A stretch of DNA of 6,446 nt. Source: Candidatus Fermentibacterales bacterium. GTDB taxonomy: Bacteria; Fermentibacterota; Fermentibacteria; Fermentibacterales; JAFGKQ01. Shown piece after piece: positions 1 to 5,731 of the stretch (position 1 is its first letter; each line of letters begins with the position of its first letter). The position numbers and the translations under genes are program-made. The DNA is taken from assembly GCA_016928495.1 (NCBI GenBank), contig JAFGKQ010000319.1, positions 1 through 6,446 of the forward strand, in the 5' to 3' direction. Under the pieces are notes generated by a model. That model was not told the origin of the DNA. It worked only from the letters and a program-made list of their open reading frames with translations, and made no database searches.

Positions 1-818
1 AGCATCTCGCCATGGGTGTAGACGTCGATGCCCTTTCCCTCGGTCTGCTCCAGCAGGAGCTTAAGGTCCCTGAGGTCATGGCCTGACACGACTATGGCCC
101 TGCCCTTCACCGGCGTTACCCTGACGGGTGTCGGCACGGGGTGGCCGTAGGCCGAGGTATTGGCCCGGTCGAGCAGCTCCATCACGCGCAGGTTGTGCTC
201 TCCGACCCTCAGGGCCATTCCGAGCAGCTCCTCCACCGAGTGCTCACGCGTGAGGAACGCGAGAGCCTCGTGGAAGAAGGCGTAGGCCTCGTCGCTCTCC
301 ACGCCCAGGATCCCCGCATGATCGGCGTAGGCAGCCGCGCCCTTCAGCCCATAGGTGATCAGCTCCTCGAGCCCCGTGATGTCGGCCCCTCTGGCATCCA
401 GACGCTTCGCTATGCCGAGCTCCGCCGCAGTCGCCAGCATGCCCTCCATCTCGTCGGGGATCTCCTCGACGGCAGGTCCGGAGAACCTGTCCGGGGTTTC
501 TCCCGCCGCACGGCAGGCCTCTTCGTACATCTCCCGGATCCTGCCTCTCAGCTCCAGGCCCCTCCGGATCCTTGCAGCGATCGACTCGGCATCGAAGTTC
601 ACGTTGGTGACAGCGGAGAACAGCGCCTCCACTACGAACAGGTCCACTTCACGATCGGAGACACCGCGTCCCCGAGCTGCGTGCGCGTACTGGGCGATAC
701 CCCTGGAAAGGTAGATCAGCAGATCCTGCATCGCGGCCGTGTCGGGGTCCTTGCCGCACACTCCGAACCTGTCGCAGCCCTGGCCTTTCGCCGTCTGCTC
801 GCACTGGTAACAGAACAT
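1..818 (-). CDS. hcp: Hybrid cluster protein (hydroxylamine reductase), N-terminal half
   Basis: The frame is open from an ATG at 818 to the window edge, giving 272 codons of a protein that is usually about 540 residues, so roughly half is present. It begins MFCYQCEQT and has Cys3, Cys6, Cys15 and Cys21 (C-x2-C-x8-C-x5-C). This is the spacing of the Desulfovibrio-type Hcp that carries a [4Fe-4S] cluster, and it differs from the longer spacing in E. coli. Near the edge, SGHD (His about 247) and THGEM (Glu 271) are 24 residues apart, matching the His244/Glu268 hybrid-cluster ligands of the family; the later cysteine ligands lie outside the window. Hcp is a cytoplasmic enzyme of nitrosative-stress defence that reduces NO or hydroxylamine. 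A purine-rich ribosome site (GGGGAGGAAG) precedes the start. The gene follows the Rrf2 regulator by 22 bp on the same strand, so the two are probably cotranscribed. Identification is very secure. Confidence 0.96.
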   Translation of the reverse strand, partial: MFCYQCEQTAKGQGCDRFGVCGKDPDTAAMQDLLIYLSRGIAQYAHAARGRGVSDREVDLFVVEALFSAVTNVNFDAESIAARIRRGLELRGRIREMYEEACRAAGETPDRFSGPAVEEIPDEMEGMLATAAELGIAKRLDARGADITGLEELITYGLKGAAAYADHAGILGVESDEAYAFFHEALAFLTREHSVEELLGMALRVGEHNLRVMELLDRANTSAYGHPVPTPVRVTPVKGRAIVVSGHDLRDLKLLLEQTEGKGIDVYTHGEM

Positions 819-840
819 CGCCTTCCTCCCCTTCCTTCTG

Positions 841-1263
841 CTATTTCCGAGCCTGCCGCCGCACGAACTCCGCCAGGCTCGTCTGGCCCAGCGAGTCCCT
901 GACCGCCTCCGCGACGCGCTCCGAGAGCTCTCCCAGCACGCACTGCCCCCTCCTGCAGATCGCTCTGCCGAGCAGGCACGCTCTCGCGCCGGCTCTCCCG
1001 TCAACGGCCTCCAGGAGCTCGAGCAGGCTGATCCCCTCTGCCGGGCGCGCCAGCCTGTAGCCACCCGAGGCACCCCGGACCGACTCCATCAGCCCCGTCC
1101 GGGCCAGTCCCTGAAGCACTTTGGCGAGGTGCGACCGCGACACTTCCAGAACCCGCGCCATCTGCTTCACCGAAAGGTATCCCGGCCCTTCGTTGGCGGC
1201 AGCAAGCGCTCCCGCGTGTATGGCGAGATTGGCCGCCTCACTCACTCTGAGCAGACCCTCCAA
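841..1263 (-). CDS. Rrf2-family transcriptional regulator, probably Fe-S cluster sensing
   Basis: This is a 140-aa protein, the usual length for the Rrf2/IscR/NsrR family. Residues about 29-50 (LSVKQMARVLEVSRSHLAKV) form the winged-helix recognition region, and RGASGGYRL at 63-71 is the family's wing signature. Cys96, Cys103 and Cys108 (C-x6-C-x4-C) lie where family members bind an iron-sulfur cluster, so a sensing role for NO, oxygen or Fe-S status is likely. The chosen start is TTG at 1263, preceded by GGGGGAG six bases upstream; the in-frame GTG at 1245 would remove six residues and is the alternative. The gene ends 22 bp before hcp. NsrR, an Rrf2 member, controls hcp in E. coli, so control of hcp is a reasonable inference here. 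The effector is not known from sequence. Confidence 0.93.
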   Translation of the reverse strand: MEGLLRVSEAANLAIHAGALAAANEGPGYLSVKQMARVLEVSRSHLAKVLQGLARTGLMESVRGASGGYRLARPAEGISLLELLEAVDGRAGARACLLGRAICRRGQCVLGELSERVAEAVRDSLGQTSLAEFVRRQARK

Positions 1264-1289
1264 TTCTCCCCCTTTCGGATTCCGGATAA

Positions 1290-1318
1290 TGAATACCGAT
1301 TTTATCGGAAATAGTCAA
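1290..1318 (-). promoter_or_regulatory. Promoter of the rrf2-hcp operon with palindromic operator in the spacer
   Basis: Read on the minus strand, a -35 box TTGACT (1318-1313) is followed by a 17-bp spacer and a -10-like TATTCA (1295-1290). The spacer contains CCGAT-AAA-ATCGG (1308-1296), a perfect 5-bp inverted repeat around three bases. The start codon is 27 bp below the -10 box. A regulator bound there would block RNA polymerase, so autoregulation by the Rrf2 protein is the simplest reading. The -35 box and spacing are good; the -10 box is a weak match. Confidence 0.65.
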
Positions 1319-1364
1319 GGACCATCCATTGCCTGCACAGGGCAGAGGCCCGCAGGACGGGAAA

Positions 1365-1391
1365 GGGCCGGGGCCTCGGAGGCCCCGGCCC
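1365..1391 (-). terminator. GC-rich terminator hairpin after the selenoprotein gene
   Basis: Two 13-base arms (1365-1377 and 1379-1391) are perfect reverse complements around one base, giving a stem of about 12 bp with a three-base loop. The hairpin lies 25 bp beyond the stop codon of the minus-strand gene. It is followed on that strand by only TTTCCC, so it lacks a full U tract. It separates this gene from the rrf2 promoter. Confidence 0.7.
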
Positions 1392-1416
1392 GACTGGAGC
1401 GATCAGTCCCGGGTTG

Positions 1417-2418
1417 TCAGTTCACCACGGTGAAGCGGGTTGTCACCGCCTCCCCGGCGGAGGTCTCCAATCTGGCGAAGTAGACTCCCTGCTGCTCGAT
1501 CTGAACCTGCGTCTGCCCGCCGGCCTCGAAGCTAGCGACGCAGCGGCCGGACAGGTCGAGTATCCGGATCTGACCGCTTCCCTGCTCCGGCAAGCTCGAG
1601 GCGACCGTCACGCAGCCCGAGCAGGGGTTGGGCCAGGCGCTGACAAGGAGAGAGGAGACCCCCGGCCCGCCCGGGTCCTCTACTCCTACCGCATCGGGAA
1701 GATCGATGAAGCTCGCGTTCAGGCACTCCTTGTTGCCCGTGCTGCACTGAACGTAGGTGATAACGTTGAGGTTCTCGAACGTGTGCTGCCCCGGATCGAG
1801 TATGTAATCGCCCTGCACGTTGACGGTCTCGGGGTAGGGCCCGGTGAAGGTGATGGGCGTGCCGGACGACCCGAGAGGCCATGCCCGCGGCTCCCACATG
1901 AGCTCCTGGCCGTTGTACACGCCGTAAGCGGACGTCGCGATGTCGTGGTCCTCCAGTATGGCCGACCAGACCTTTATCTCGCCGCTGACGCCCAGGTCCT
2001 GTTCCGCGGTTATGGCATAGTAGGCCGTACCACCCCATAGAGTGCCTGACACAACGACGACGATCGAGACGTGGCTGGGCACCGCCAGCCTGCTATCGAT
2101 GTAGTCCTTGATGGTGCTCGGAGACCATCCGATCTGCTGGTGGACGCCATCGACCTGGAATGTCGGGGTCCATCCCCAGCCGTAGAGGGAATGCCTGGCA
2201 GCAGTGTATGCGCTGGAACCCGGTCCGTTGTAGAAGATAATCTGCGGAGCTATGTCCCCATCATCGAGATAGCCGTTCACAAGAAGCTTCACAGCTGACC
2301 AGCTGCTTCCGCAGGAGCTTCAACCGGTCTGCGTGAACTCCTCGAACAGGACGACCCTCTCGGCCGCCATGGCAGGGACAACCATCGCGGCGGCCAAGAG
2401 AAGCAGGAGTCTCTTCAC
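1417..2418 (-). CDS. Exported Omp28-like thioredoxin-fold selenoprotein (UxxC) with C-terminal sorting domain
   Basis: Read through one in-frame UGA (2322-2320), the frame runs from GTG at 2418 to UGA at 1417 and gives 333 residues. GGTGATC, a good match to the anti-Shine-Dalgarno end, lies just before the start. Residues 1-18 form a signal peptide (VKRLLLLLAAAMVVPAMA). The mature protein begins with RVVLFEEFTQTG, then Sec33-Ser-Ser-Cys36. Omp28-related and other thioredoxin-fold proteins have EEFT-x-x-C-x-x-C here, so the UGA replaces the first redox cysteine. WTPTF at 83-87 supplies the cis-proline loop, and the central part resembles Omp28-related proteins of Bacteroidetes. Cys225 and Cys232 could form a second disulfide. 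Residues about 257-333 (SAWPNP to TVVN) form a FlgD-Ig/type IX-like sorting domain. A SECIS-like hairpin follows the UGA directly. The likely role is periplasmic or surface thiol-disulfide chemistry; the partner is unknown. The alternative is a nonsense mutation, or initiation at the GTG at 2292, which would remove both signal peptide and active site. No Sec machinery is visible in the window. Confidence 0.82.
2283..2322 (-). promoter_or_regulatory. Bacterial SECIS element for UGA-selenocysteine decoding
   Basis: On the minus strand the UGA occupies 2322-2320. An upper stem CAGCU (2305-2301) pairs with AGCUG (2296-2292) and closes a GGUC loop (2300-2297). A lower stem GAAGCU (2321-2316), starting inside the UGA, pairs perfectly with AGCUUC (2288-2283). 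The E. coli fdhF SECIS also has a small apical stem with a GGUC loop, whose G and U contact SelB. There the loop begins 19 bases after the UGA; here it begins 20 bases after. A second possible stem, CUGC-GGAA-GCAG, competes with part of this fold. Folding was done by eye. Confidence 0.75.
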
Positions 2419-2483
2419 TCGATCACCATCCGTTCCATCGCTCAGGGGCGAAGTGAGCATTCAACGACTAATCAACATTCGCT

Positions 2484-2513
2484 AATATGTATCGTCGGAG
2501 TACGGAATACCAA
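2484..2513 (-). promoter_or_regulatory. Possible weak promoter of the selenoprotein gene
   Basis: On the minus strand TTGGTA (2513-2508) and CATATT (2489-2484) are 18 bp apart, and each matches the sigma-70 consensus at four of six positions. The site is about 65 bp upstream of the GTG start, in the AT-richest part of the gap between 2419 and 2580. The match is weak and other placements are possible. Confidence 0.22.
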
Positions 2514-2580
2514 CAGGCAGGTCGATTCCTGTGTCCTGTCCCGGCGGCGCCCGAAGTGCGATGCCTCGCAGGAACCGGCA

Positions 2581-2613
2581 ACGGCCACGGGGCAGCCTGG
2601 CCCCCGTGGCCGT
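2581..2613 (-). terminator. Terminator-like hairpin after the 204-aa exported protein gene
   Basis: ACGGCCACGGGG (2581-2592) is the exact reverse complement of 2602-2613, giving a 12-bp stem with a nine-base loop. It begins 23 bp beyond the stop codon of the minus-strand gene at 2637. No T run follows, so termination strength is uncertain. The position and the similar hairpin at 1365-1391 suggest a common style of gene end in this genome. Confidence 0.6.
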
Positions 2614-2636
2614 CTCCAGGTGCTCCTCGAGCGACC

Positions 2637-3251
2637 CTACCAGCCCAGGCTCTTGATGGCTCCCCAGGTGCTGGGGCTGATCGCAGTGTAGTTGTCGGGC
2701 GTGTAGATCGTGGCTCCCTCCGGGGCGGTGACCGTCAGGTCGTCTATCCAGACGATGTCCCCCTCCGTGGAGTAGGTTCTCGCCTCGACCACGAGGCCGG
2801 TGTGTCCATCGGCAACGGTCCAGGTGTACTCGGTCTGGTCCCAGCCCGTTCCCGGGCCATAGTCGGTGTTGCCATCGGCGCTGCCGTTGTAGCCGTACAC
2901 GTCCCCTGGATCGTCGTTCCAGTGGCCCCAGATCCTGCACGAAGGCGGAGTAGACCCAGGGGTCGTATCGTAGCGCCAGAAGCTCGCGCTCACCTCGTCA
3001 CCATCGCTGAGTCCGGTTATCCAGGCCACGTATGCCTGCGGCGTGCCGGTCGGCGAGTTGTCCTCGAGCTCGAGCGAGTGGCCCCCGGAGTGGACCGGGC
3101 TGGTGACTATCGTGACGATGATGGGAGGGTCGCCGGAGCCGTAGAGGCCGAGCACCGTCCCGGTCCCCTCCCAGCCATAGGTCTCGGTGCCCGCCAGGCA
3201 GATCCCGGCCAGGCAGAGGACAGCTCCAAGGGCGAAAGCGGTTCTCATCAT
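2637..3251 (-). CDS. Exported beta-rich protein of unknown function (204 aa)
   Basis: I do not recognise the family. The ATG at 3251 is preceded by GGAGG five bases upstream; a second ATG at 3248 is equally possible, and an open frame further upstream lacks such a site. Residues 1-20 (MMRTAFALGAVLCLAGICLA) form a signal peptide, probably cut before GTETYGW, with no proper lipobox. The mature part is rich in Gly, Thr, Trp and Tyr. It contains GGHSLELED, VSASFWRYD and VVEARTYSTEGDIVWIDDLT, the pattern of a jelly-roll carbohydrate-binding-like domain in which the last strand reads W-I-D-D. It has no sorting domain like its neighbour, and the chain ends at SLGW. It has its own promoter upstream and a hairpin downstream, so it is probably a single-gene unit. 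A surface or secreted binding role is inference only. Confidence 0.75.
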   Translation of the reverse strand: MMRTAFALGAVLCLAGICLAGTETYGWEGTGTVLGLYGSGDPPIIVTIVTSPVHSGGHSLELEDNSPTGTPQAYVAWITGLSDGDEVSASFWRYDTTPGSTPPSCRIWGHWNDDPGDVYGYNGSADGNTDYGPGTGWDQTEYTWTVADGHTGLVVEARTYSTEGDIVWIDDLTVTAPEGATIYTPDNYTAISPSTWGAIKSLGW

Positions 3252-3281
3252 TGCAACCTCCACCGCATGAAACGTTAACGC

Positions 3282-3299
3282 CACTCGCGACCGCGAGTG
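3282..3299. repeat. 18-bp palindrome in the leader of the exported protein gene
   Basis: CACTCGCG (3282-3289) and CGCGAGTG (3292-3299) are exact reverse complements separated by two bases. The site is about 35 bp downstream of the predicted -10 box and about 30 bp before the start codon, so it could be an operator or a leader hairpin. A smaller palindrome, CGTTAACG, lies beside it at 3273-3280. No matching regulator is identifiable. Confidence 0.5.
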
Positions 3300-3334
3300 A
3301 TCGGTATTCGCGACTCCCAACCTCCTCGGTCACG

Positions 3335-3363
3335 AATATAGCATTCCGGCCCGTCTCACCAAA
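3335..3363 (-). promoter_or_regulatory. Sigma-70-type promoter of the 204-aa exported protein gene
   Basis: On the minus strand TTTGGT (3363-3358) lies 17 bp from TATATT (3340-3335). The -10 box is preceded by TGC, an extended -10 feature. Transcription would start near 3328, giving a leader of about 75 bases that contains the 18-bp palindrome. Confidence 0.5.
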
Positions 3364-3372
3364 CGGGGTCAA

Positions 3373-3890
3373 ACCGGGGACCTAGTTCAACTGACTCAAC
3401 TCCTATGCACTACGCGGCCCGGGACATTTCGCCGGGAGGTCTTCGAGTCTGAGTGAACCCCCCGGGTTTTCAGGAGGCCCGGTAGTGATCTCACTTGATG
3501 GGTCTCCGATCCCCGGACAGAGAGACTGCACAGGACCCCGAGCCTGCAGAGCCGGACTCGCTCAACAGCCTTCCAGGGGCACAACACACTTGAGGTTCCG
3601 GCTGGATGAGTGGGAATGTCTTCACGTATTGTCCTGGTCGCCGATCGGTGGCAACCCCAAGCCGAGTCCTGCCTGCAATCCGGTTTTTCACTCTGTCGCC
3701 ATCGAGCTCCCATGTTATCTAATCGCTAATTGAGGGGCACTTCCAGCCGGGAAGAGCCCGCCGGTAGGCTCTCTGGAGCTCTGGCATCGCGTATCGGCAT
3801 CCCAGACGGCCACAGGGGTGCCATAGAGGCCCCGGGAAGGCCGAACAAGGGCGCCATACAGGTGTTTGGCTGAGAGGGTTTTCACTCGCT
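3373..3890. other. Gene-poor stretch without a supportable gene
   Basis: Short open frames occur on both strands, but none has a recognisable domain, a good ribosome site or protein-like composition. Small inverted repeats are present: AGAGCC/GGCTCT at 3753-3772, and a perfect 7-bp stem CTGAGAG/CTCTCAG at 3870-3895 whose right arm contains the stop codon of the FG-GAP remnant. The stretch may be decayed coding DNA continuing from that remnant. Confidence 0.5.
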
Positions 3891-3891
3891 C

Positions 3892-4284
3892 TCAGGGCGT
3901 TTCTGAGGGGTTCCGGAAGGGAGGTCGAGAGGGGTGCGGAGCTCCCCGAACGATGAAGTCTGGCGGATCCGTAGGGTCCACTGCAACGATGAGGCCCGTT
4001 CCGGTCACGGCCAGGACATCAAGATCCCCGTCCTCGTTCACGTCACACAGGATCAGCGGCGAGACCACACTTCCCCGCAGCCTCACGGCCCAGCCCTCGG
4101 CGCTGGGGTAGTAACCGAACACCTGAGCCTGGACTTCGTACTGGACAAGACCGGCAGAAGCAACGCCAACTGGGGGAATGCACTGGGATGGCTCGACACA
4201 TATGCGGGGATATCCCTGCTCGCCCTGCTGATCGTTGCTTCTCTCCTGAAGTAACACGTATTCCGGTCTCTCAATATCCCCCAT
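3892..4284 (-). pseudogene. Remnant of an FG-GAP/VCBS-type secreted protein
   Basis: About 55 residues in the middle of this 130-codon frame look like one repeat of an FG-GAP or integrin-like propeller protein. They read FGYYPSAEGWAVRL, then SPLILCDVNEDGDLDVLAVT, then GLIVAVDP. The D-x-N-x-D-G-D-x-D segment is the calcium-binding loop typical of these repeats. A full protein would have several repeats, a signal peptide and often a C-terminal sorting domain; none is present. The sequence before the repeat has little protein character, and after it the frame turns proline- and arginine-rich and stops within a hairpin. It is best read as a decayed fragment. The outer limits are those of the open frame, not proven gene ends. 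Confidence 0.55.
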
Positions 4285-4351
4285 CTGAGATCATCCATGA
4301 ATGAACGCCACCGCTTCCCCGCACTTCCCAGCTGTTAAGGCAGAACCTCCC

Positions 4352-4376
4352 CTGATGCTGCGGGAAGCTGCATCAG
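4352..4376. repeat. Interrupted hairpin upstream of the Kbp-family gene
   Basis: CTGATGC (4352-4358) and GCATCAG (4370-4376) are exact reverse complements. Inside, a T-T mismatch is followed by two more G-C pairs closing a GGGAA loop. A further copy of GCATCAG lies at 4427-4433, just after a possible -10 box TATAGT (4421-4426). It may be a terminator of the lost upstream gene or an operator for the downstream gene. Confidence 0.4.
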
Positions 4377-4471
4377 ATCAAAGGCTTCAGGCTTCGCTTC
4401 TCTCGGGAGCCCTGATCGGCTATAGTGCATCAGCAGTTAGACATGCTGTTCTTTCTGAAGGAAGGTGGATC

Positions 4472-4903
4472 GTGGCGATTCTGGACTTCATCAAGGACGC
4501 CGGTGAAAAACTGGCGGAAATCGGGCAGGACGCGGTCCTGGCACAAAAGATCGAGGAACGGATCATCAAGCATGGCGTGAAAGTCAAGGACCTCCAGGTC
4601 GTAGTGAAGGAGGACCAGGTCTTCCTCAAGGGAACTCCCGGGACGATCGAGGACAGGGAGAAGGCTCTCCTCCTCGCCGGCAATGTTCGGGGCATCGCCA
4701 AGGTCACGGACGCTCTTGTTGTGAAGGGCGATCTCGGCAGGACTCGATACCATGTCGTCGCCAAGGGGGATACGCTGTCCGGTATCTCCAAGAAAATGTA
4801 CGGTGACGCGAACAAGTACATGAAGATATTCGAAGCCAACAAGCCGATGCTCGATCACCCCGACAAGATCTACCCGGGACAGGTGCTCAGGGTCCCCGAG
4901 TAG
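4472..4903 (+). CDS. kbp: BON-LysM protein of the Kbp/YgaU family
   Basis: This 143-aa protein matches E. coli Kbp (149 aa) along its whole length. It begins with an amphipathic segment (AILDFIKDAGEKL) and continues with a BON domain at about residues 24-85. It ends with a LysM domain at about 93-141, with YHVVAKGDTLSGISKKMYG, KIFEANKPML and DKIYPGQVLRVPE clearly conserved. E. coli Kbp is a soluble potassium-binding protein. No signal peptide is seen here, which agrees with a cytoplasmic location. The GTG at 4472 is chosen because AAGGAAGGTGGAT lies just upstream and the family starts at this point. An upstream in-frame ATG at 4301 would add 57 residues without similarity. The gene stands alone, with weak TATAGT at 4421 as a possible -10 box and a loose hairpin with ACGGGC/GCCCGT arms at 4914-4944 after the stop. 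Confidence 0.93.
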   Translation: MAILDFIKDAGEKLAEIGQDAVLAQKIEERIIKHGVKVKDLQVVVKEDQVFLKGTPGTIEDREKALLLAGNVRGIAKVTDALVVKGDLGRTRYHVVAKGDTLSGISKKMYGDANKYMKIFEANKPMLDHPDKIYPGQVLRVPE

Positions 4904-5030
4904 AACAAGACGGACGGGCACCGGGAGCGAAATCGCAGGCCCGTAAGGAACCGATATGTCTTTCTTGTCGCGTGGATGCCATGGGCCTCGCTGGAGCAGG
5001 TATCCAGGGTGTCCGGGTCGGTTCCACGAA

Positions 5031-5057
5031 GACCGGCCTCTAATCGAGCATCCGGTC
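5031..5057 (-). terminator. Hairpin after the small membrane protein frame
   Basis: GACCGG (5031-5036) pairs with CCGGTC (5052-5057), and CTC/GAG inside adds three more pairs. The hairpin starts 11 bases beyond the minus-strand stop at 5069 and is followed on that strand by TTCGT. It lies between two converging genes and may also stop transcription from the Kbp-family gene. Confidence 0.45.
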
Positions 5058-5068
5058 AGTCCTCGCAG

Positions 5069-5260
5069 CTACCTCTTCTTGAGAAGTCTGTATAGCAGAA
5101 GAAGGATGATGGACCCGCCGATGGCGAGCAGCCAGCTGGTCAGGTGGAAGAATCCCTCTATTGCAGTAGATGTTACCCCATTCGCAGTGAATACTACCTC
5201 GATTCGTGCGGATGACAAGTCGCCGTGAACGATCAGACATGCACCTCTCTTCCCCGACAT
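5069..5260 (-). CDS. Possible small membrane protein (63 aa)
   Basis: No family is recognised. From the ATG at 5260 the frame encodes 63 residues. The first part (to about residue 36) is soluble in character, with EVVFTANGV. Residues 37-57 form one strong hydrophobic helix (FFHLTSWLLAIGGSIILLLLY), followed by the basic end RLLKKR. That tail suggests a single-pass protein with its C-terminus in the cytoplasm. A hairpin just after the stop supports a real gene end. There is no convincing ribosome site at 5260. The frame stays open back to a GTG at 5317, 13 bp short of the first hairpin repeat, so this could also be the 3' end of a gene cut off by that repeat. Confidence 0.4.
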   Translation of the reverse strand: MSGKRGACLIVHGDLSSARIEVVFTANGVTSTAIEGFFHLTSWLLAIGGSIILLLLYRLLKKR

Positions 5261-5328
5261 GCCGGCAGAGAGGCAACCCCGGGGTCTCGTCCCGTCCACG
5301 AACCAGAGAGGGAGCACCAGAAAGAAAC

Positions 5329-5415
5329 GGGGACACGCACCCGGGTCAGCGCATGTTCCCTCCTCGTCGGTGGCAGCCCCGACATGGGTCTTTCTAACCT
5401 CATCTGGAGATGGCT
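5329..5415 (+). repeat. Hairpin repeat copy 0, left of the toxin-antitoxin module
   Basis: The copy opens with a REP-like hairpin (5329-5360), whose outer arms GGGGACACGC and GCATGTTCCC pair with one mismatch and one G-T pair. It continues with GGTGGCAGCCCCG and a 32-base tail (5384-5415). The tail matches the tail of copy 3 at 25 of 32 positions by manual alignment. It ends 23 bp before the -35 box of the antitoxin promoter. Confidence 0.75.
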
Positions 5416-5438
5416 ACCAGCTTCTCTGGTGCCGATCC

Positions 5439-5468
5439 TTGACTTAACGTACGCTATTCCGTACGTTA
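5439..5468 (+). promoter_or_regulatory. Promoter and palindromic operator of the yefM-yoeB module
   Basis: A -35 box TTGACT (5439-5444) lies 17 bp before TACGTT (5462-5467). A perfect inverted repeat, TAACGTACG (5445-5453) and CGTACGTTA (5460-5468), fills the spacer and covers the -10 box. Its two GTAC cores are 12 bp apart, centre to centre. YefM-YoeB of E. coli represses its promoter through TGTACA cores with similar spacing, so autorepression by the antitoxin and its complex is expected here. Confidence 0.75.
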
Positions 5469-5488
5469 CTGTCAGAAAGGGGTCCCTG

Positions 5489-5731
5489 ATGCCATCGATA
5501 TCAGCAACCAATGCCCGAGCTCGCCTCTATGCGCTGATCGATGAGGCGGCGAAGTCGCATGAGCCAATCATCATCACCGGGAAGCGCAACAAGGCGGTTC
5601 TTCTCTCCGAGGATGACTGGAGGGCGATTCAGGAGACGATGTTCCTCCTATCGATTCCTGGAATGAGGGAGTCGATTCGTCAGGGCCTTGCTACACCGAT
5701 CGAGGAGTGCACAGAGGAAATCGACTGGTGA
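5489..5731 (+). CDS. yefM: YefM/Phd-family antitoxin
   Basis: This 80-aa protein has the family layout. An N-terminal DNA-binding part reads MPSISATNARARLYALIDEA, then HEPIIITGKRNKAVLLSEDDW (residues about 24-44), which is typical of YefM. The C-terminus is acidic (EECTEEIDW) and normally wraps around the toxin. The ATG at 5489 follows GAAAGGGG at a normal distance; an open frame further upstream runs through the operator and repeat and is not a real extension. The antitoxin neutralises YoeB and, with it, represses the promoter. Its stop overlaps the toxin start by four bases, so translation is coupled. Confidence 0.94.
   Translation: MPSISATNARARLYALIDEAAKSHEPIIITGKRNKAVLLSEDDWRAIQETMFLLSIPGMRESIRQGLATPIEECTEEIDW

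Noticed and set aside
141-902. Long open frames on the plus strand opposite hcp.
   Set aside because: They are antisense to a clearly conserved Hcp frame and have no domain of their own.
1414-2040. A 208-codon plus-strand frame opposite the selenoprotein gene.
   Set aside because: It is antisense to a recognisable exported protein, has no ribosome site and has no known domain.
2320-2322. Simple nonsense mutation with a short gene starting at the GTG at 2292.
   Set aside because: A start there would leave the protein without the upstream signal peptide and half of the redox motif. The UGA lies at the CxxC cysteine and is followed by a SECIS-like fold. It remains the main alternative.
3300-3309. 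GAATACCGAT occurs at 1291-1300 and, on the other strand, at 3309-3300, hinting at a shared operator.
   Set aside because: The second copy lacks the palindromic partner ATCGG arm and lies in a different position and orientation. A shared 10-mer alone is weak evidence.
3396-3733. Overlapping short frames on both strands in the gene-poor stretch.
   Set aside because: They show no domain, no ribosome site and no protein-like composition.
4301-4471. N-terminal extension of the Kbp-family protein from the ATG at 4301.
   Set aside because: The extension has no similarity to the family and runs through the upstream hairpin. The GTG at 4472 has a good ribosome site and fits the family start.
5225-5488. 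Longer antitoxin start from the ATG at 5225.
   Set aside because: This would translate through the repeat, the promoter and the operator. The ATG at 5489 has a ribosome site and gives the normal family length.
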